This document shows, one piece after another, positions 61,340 through 64,000 of a stretch of DNA of 64,000 nt. Under the pieces are notes generated by a model. The model saw only the letters and a list, made by a program, of their open reading frames with translations. It was not told where the DNA came from and ran no database searches. This DNA is from an uncultured Tateyamaria sp. (GTDB taxonomy: Bacteria > Pseudomonadota > Alphaproteobacteria > Rhodobacterales > Rhodobacteraceae), in NCBI RefSeq assembly GCF_947494755.1, contig NZ_CANLVZ010000001.1:124001-188000 (forward strand), written 5' to 3'. Made by a program: the position numbers and the translations under genes. Position 1 is the stretch's first letter; each line of letters opens with the position of its first letter.

Positions 61340-63409
61340 ATGGGCCTTGGCCAATCCATTCGTGACACGTTTCTCTACCAGCGCGGCCATCTGTTCGGCT
61401 GGCTACCCGTCGGCATGGCCATCGGGATCGCGGTGTTCTTCGGGCTGCGGTTTGAGCCATCTGTGGTGCTGATTGGCGCGGTCCTTGTGGCTGGCGGCGC
61501 TGCGGCGCTGTTGGCGCGATATGTGGATGAAAGGGTGTCGCCGCTGCTTGTCTTTGCCGCGATGATTGCGCTTGGCTTTGTGCTGGCGGGCTGGCGGGCG
61601 CACGGCGTGGCGGGCCCTGTGATTGACTGGCGCTACTACGGTCCTGTCGAGGGGCGGGTCGTCGGCATGGATCGCAGCGGGTCGGACGCGGTGCGCCTGA
61701 CGCTCGATCAGGTCAAGCTCGACCGGGTGTCGCCTGAAGACACGCCCACGCGCGTGCGGATTTCGCTGCACGGCGATGCGAGCCTCGGGATCGCACCAAG
61801 TCCCGGTCTACGCGTGATGACCACCGCACATCTCAGCCCGCCCGGCGGGCCGGTCGAACCGGGCGGGTTTGATTTTCAACGCCATGCGTGGTTCGCGGAA
61901 CTGGGCGCAGTGGGCTACACGCGGGTGCCTCTGGTCGCGATTTCCGCCCCGCAATTCGATCTGCGCCAGATGGTGTTCGGCATCCGCATGAGTGTCTCGG
62001 CTCGTGTGCAAGAGGTGCTGCCCGGTGATGTGGGCGGGTTTGCCGCCGCCGTCACCACAGGGGATCGCAGCGGCATTTCCCAAGACGGTCTGGACGATTT
62101 GCGCGCGTCCAATACAGCTCATTTGCTTGCCATCTCGGGCCTGCACATGGGGTTGCTGAGCGGCTTTGTCTTTGGCCTCTTGCGGTTGATCTTTGCGTTG
62201 ATCCCGCTGATCGCATTGCATTGGCCCGCACGGAAAATGGCGGCTGTGGGCGCGTTGATTGCGGCGTCGGTCTACCTCGCGCTGTCGGGCGGCAATGTCG
62301 CGACCGAGCGGGCCTTTGTCATGGTTGCGGTGGCCCTCTGCGCAATCCTGATCGACCGGCGCGCCATCAGTTTGCGGGCGGTGGCGATTGCAGCCTTGAT
62401 CGTGCTTTCCTTGCGCCCCGAAGCGTTGATGGGGCCGGGGTTCCAGATGTCCTTTGCCGCCACGACCGCACTGGTGGCGGTGTTCGGCTGGATGCGCGAT
62501 GCGGAGTGGCAGTTGGGTCCGAAATGGGCGCAGCCGGTTGTCGGTGTGATGCTGTCCTCGGCCATTGCGGGGCTCGCCACTGCGCCCATCGGGGCGGCGC
62601 ATTTCAACGCAATCGCGCATTACGGATTGATCGCTAACCTTGCCAGCGTGCCCTTGATGGGGGTGCTGGTGATCCCTGCCGCGGTGCTGGCGCTGGCCTT
62701 GGCCCCGTTCGGGGCGGAGGCGGTGGGCCTATGGCTCATGGGCGCGGGGTTGCAGTGGATCCTGTGGGTGGCGGACTATGTGTCGTCACTTGAGGGGGCA
62801 CGCGGCTATGTGCCGGAGCCGGGGGCATGGGTGCTGCCGGTCATGGCGATGGGCGCGCTGTTTGTGATCCTGTGGCAAGGGCGGGTCCGTTTTGCCGGAG
62901 TTGCGGCGATGGCGGGCGCGGTGATGCTGTGGCAATCAGGCGCGCGCCCAACGGTGCTGATCGCCGATACCGGGGGGCTTGTGGGCGTTATGACGGATGA
63001 GGGCCGCGCGCTCAGCAAGCCGAAAGGGGCCGGGTTCGTCGCGCGCAACTGGCTTGAGAATGACGGCGAGGGGATCGACCAAGAGGCCGCCGCAGCGCGC
63101 TGGCCCGATGATGTGCCGGTGATCCACCTCAGCGGTAAAAGGGCGCTTGCGAGCTTCGATGGCTGCGCACCCGGCCAGATCGTGGTCGTCAATGGCACGC
63201 TTGAGAATACAGAAAATGGGGCATGTCTGCTGCTGGATGCAAAACTGTTGCGGAAAACCGGATCGGTTGCGGTGCTGGGGCAGGGCGCGGACGCCAAACT
63301 GGTCACCGCACGGGATGTGACGGGGGATCGGATGTGGTCGGGGTGGCGGCGCTATGCGGCACCGGCCTTGGCGCTGTCTCAAACCGATTTGACGTTGGCG
63401 CAAAAGTAA
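61340..63409 (+). CDS. comEC: ComEC/Rec2 family competence-type membrane protein
   Basis: 689 residues. A first group of membrane helices is followed by a DUF4131-like segment (VRISLHGDA), the ComEC core FAAAVTTGDRSGISQDGLDDLRASNTAHLLAISGLHMGLLSGF (its SGLHMGL part is the family hallmark), more helices and a C-terminal soluble part. The C-domain lacks a complete metallo-beta-lactamase HxHxDH motif, so the nuclease-like function is absent. Family members import single-stranded DNA; here natural competence is inferred only. comEC next to lexA is a known Rhodobacteraceae order. Confidence 0.88.
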   Translation: MGLGQSIRDTFLYQRGHLFGWLPVGMAIGIAVFFGLRFEPSVVLIGAVLVAGGAAALLARYVDERVSPLLVFAAMIALGFVLAGWRAHGVAGPVIDWRYYGPVEGRVVGMDRSGSDAVRLTLDQVKLDRVSPEDTPTRVRISLHGDASLGIAPSPGLRVMTTAHLSPPGGPVEPGGFDFQRHAWFAELGAVGYTRVPLVAISAPQFDLRQMVFGIRMSVSARVQEVLPGDVGGFAAAVTTGDRSGISQDGLDDLRASNTAHLLAISGLHMGLLSGFVFGLLRLIFALIPLIALHWPARKMAAVGALIAASVYLALSGGNVATERAFVMVAVALCAILIDRRAISLRAVAIAALIVLSLRPEALMGPGFQMSFAATTALVAVFGWMRDAEWQLGPKWAQPVVGVMLSSAIAGLATAPIGAAHFNAIAHYGLIANLASVPLMGVLVIPAAVLALALAPFGAEAVGLWLMGAGLQWILWVADYVSSLEGARGYVPEPGAWVLPVMAMGALFVILWQGRVRFAGVAAMAGAVMLWQSGARPTVLIADTGGLVGVMTDEGRALSKPKGAGFVARNWLENDGEGIDQEAAAARWPDDVPVIHLSGKRALASFDGCAPGQIVVVNGTLENTENGACLLLDAKLLRKTGSVAVLGQGADAKLVTARDVTGDRMWSGWRRYAAPALALSQTDLTLAQK

Positions 63410-63429
63410 GGCGGACCTGTTGGTCCGCC
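63410..63429 (-). terminator. Stem-loop between comEC and lexA
   Basis: GGCGGACC and GGTCCGCC pair perfectly around TGTT. On the minus strand TTACTTTTG follows, so lexA is the more likely user. Confidence 0.5.
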
Positions 63430-63458
63430 CCTGCGTTGCGTAAATCTGACGGCGGTGA

Positions 63459-64000
63459 TCAGTAGGTGCGGATCAGCCCGACCAGCTTGCCCTGCACCTT
63501 CACATGCCCCACCGGAAACACACGGGTCTCGTAGGCGGGATTGGCCGCTTCGAGCGCGATCTGGTCGCCGCGGCGCATATAGCGTTTCAGGGTCGCCTCG
63601 TGATCCTCGACCAGTGCAACCACGATATCACCATTGTCCGCGGCGGACGTCTCGCGGATCACAACAACATCGCCGTCATTGATCCCGGCGTCGATCATCG
63701 AATCCCCTTTGACTTCAAGGGCATAGTGATCGCCTTGCCCGGACAGCATCTGCCCAGGCACAGCCACCGAATGGGACACCTCGGAAATGGCCGAGATCGG
63801 GACACCAGCAGCAATCCGGCCCATTACGGGCAACTCGACCGCGTGTACCGCCTCGACCGACATGGCCGAAGGGGGTGGGGGCAGGTCGGGGCGGTCGCCA
63901 TCAATGACCTTGGGCGTAAAGCCGGAGGCCGCGCCGCCAAGCGCTTCGGGCAGGCGCACCACCTCGATGGCGCGGGCGCGGTGGGCGAGGCGGCGGATGA
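63459..64000 (-). CDS. lexA: LexA repressor, N-terminus outside the window
   Basis: The frame is open to base 64000, continuing [20 protein letters not shown], so the HTH is beyond the window. The visible 180 residues contain the autocleavage Ala-Gly in GRIAAGVPI, the catalytic serine in [10 protein letters not shown] and the lysine in [12 protein letters not shown], all intact. LexA represses SOS genes and cuts itself when RecA is activated. The convergent comEC gene ends 49 bases away. Confidence 0.95.
   Translation of the reverse strand, partial: IRRLAHRARAIEVVRLPEALGGAASGFTPKVIDGDRPDLPPPPSAMSVEAVHAVELPVMGRIAAGVPISAISEVSHSVAVPGQMLSGQGDHYALEVKGDSMIDAGINDGDVVVIRETSAADNGDIVVALVEDHEATLKRYMRRGDQIALEAANPAYETRVFPVGHVKVQGKLVGLIRTY

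Noticed and set aside
1-64000. Prophage, insertion sequences, CRISPR, tRNA and rRNA genes
   Set aside because: No transposase, integrase, capsid or terminase gene, no regularly spaced direct repeats and no tRNA-like cloverleaf was recognised; the endolysin-holin pair stands alone.

Overview
The window is about 64 kb of GC-rich chromosome from an alphaproteobacterium of the family Rhodobacteraceae (Roseobacter group). The assignment rests on gene content and order: purF-cvpA-radA, tatABC close to surE-pcm and an NlpD-like M23 gene, ccmE/ccmF/ccmH with a lysozyme-holin pair between them, several Hint-domain, FkbM and GT2_4-type genes, and a family-typical GC-rich repeat. I cannot name the genus. 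I see no rRNA, tRNA, CRISPR, insertion sequence or prophage. No gap between genes exceeds 300 bases; the longest are 45646-45905 (terminator hairpin and a possible small RNA), 8535-8749 (an operator-like inverted repeat), 42605-42795, 46812-46998, 28133-28314 and 36972-37151.

Layout. 1-2161: MgtC-family tail, FkbM methyltransferase, Hint protein. 2301-4207: degenerate SDR and AlkC-like DNA glycosylase. 4349-7499: an unusual cassette of sodium symporter, orphan ABC ATPase and two Lin0512 paralogues. 7559-8534: WYL regulator and a ferredoxin-fold protein. 8750-11262: tatABC and a DUF815 ATPase. 11259-15139: second Hint protein, then NlpD-like, pcm and surE on the minus strand. 15248-18028: small methyltransferase, SDR and hypothetical genes. 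18035-21597: purF, cvpA, radA. 21649-25696: membrane protein, PqiA/LetA-like protein, mlaF, mlaE, alr. 25782-31096: DUF1194 protein, dnaB, pyrE, pyrC and a protein often mislabelled PAPS reductase.

31211-36971 is a tightly overlapping five-gene minus-strand operon (GT2, sulfotransferase, a fused sulfotransferase-like/GT2 protein, FkbM methyltransferase, GT2) that probably builds or decorates a surface glycan. 37152-39856 is a MoxR ATPase, P-loop kinase and VWA triad. 39915-45645 holds purL, two small exported PRC-barrel-like proteins and a large MscS channel. 45906-50400 is a LysR regulator divergent from an indolepyruvate ferredoxin oxidoreductase fusion, with three palindromes between them. 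50487-53692: acyltransferase, murI, argC, ccmE. 53767-54941: endolysin and holin. 55105-64000: ccmF, ccmH, enoyl-CoA hydratase, gltA, gltX, comEC and the start-truncated lexA.

The most interesting signals are: a four-copy intergenic repeat combining a hairpin, a covarying outer stem and a G-quadruplex-like minus-strand motif; the endolysin-holin pair, which resembles the lysis module of the Rhodobacter gene transfer agent and carries a canonical EF-hand calcium loop; the symporter/ABC ATPase/Lin0512 cassette; the glycan operon; and three well-formed regulatory sites (an EcfG-type promoter, a WYL-type operator and the LysR/IOR intergenic region). All calls were made by reading the sequence, with no database search.
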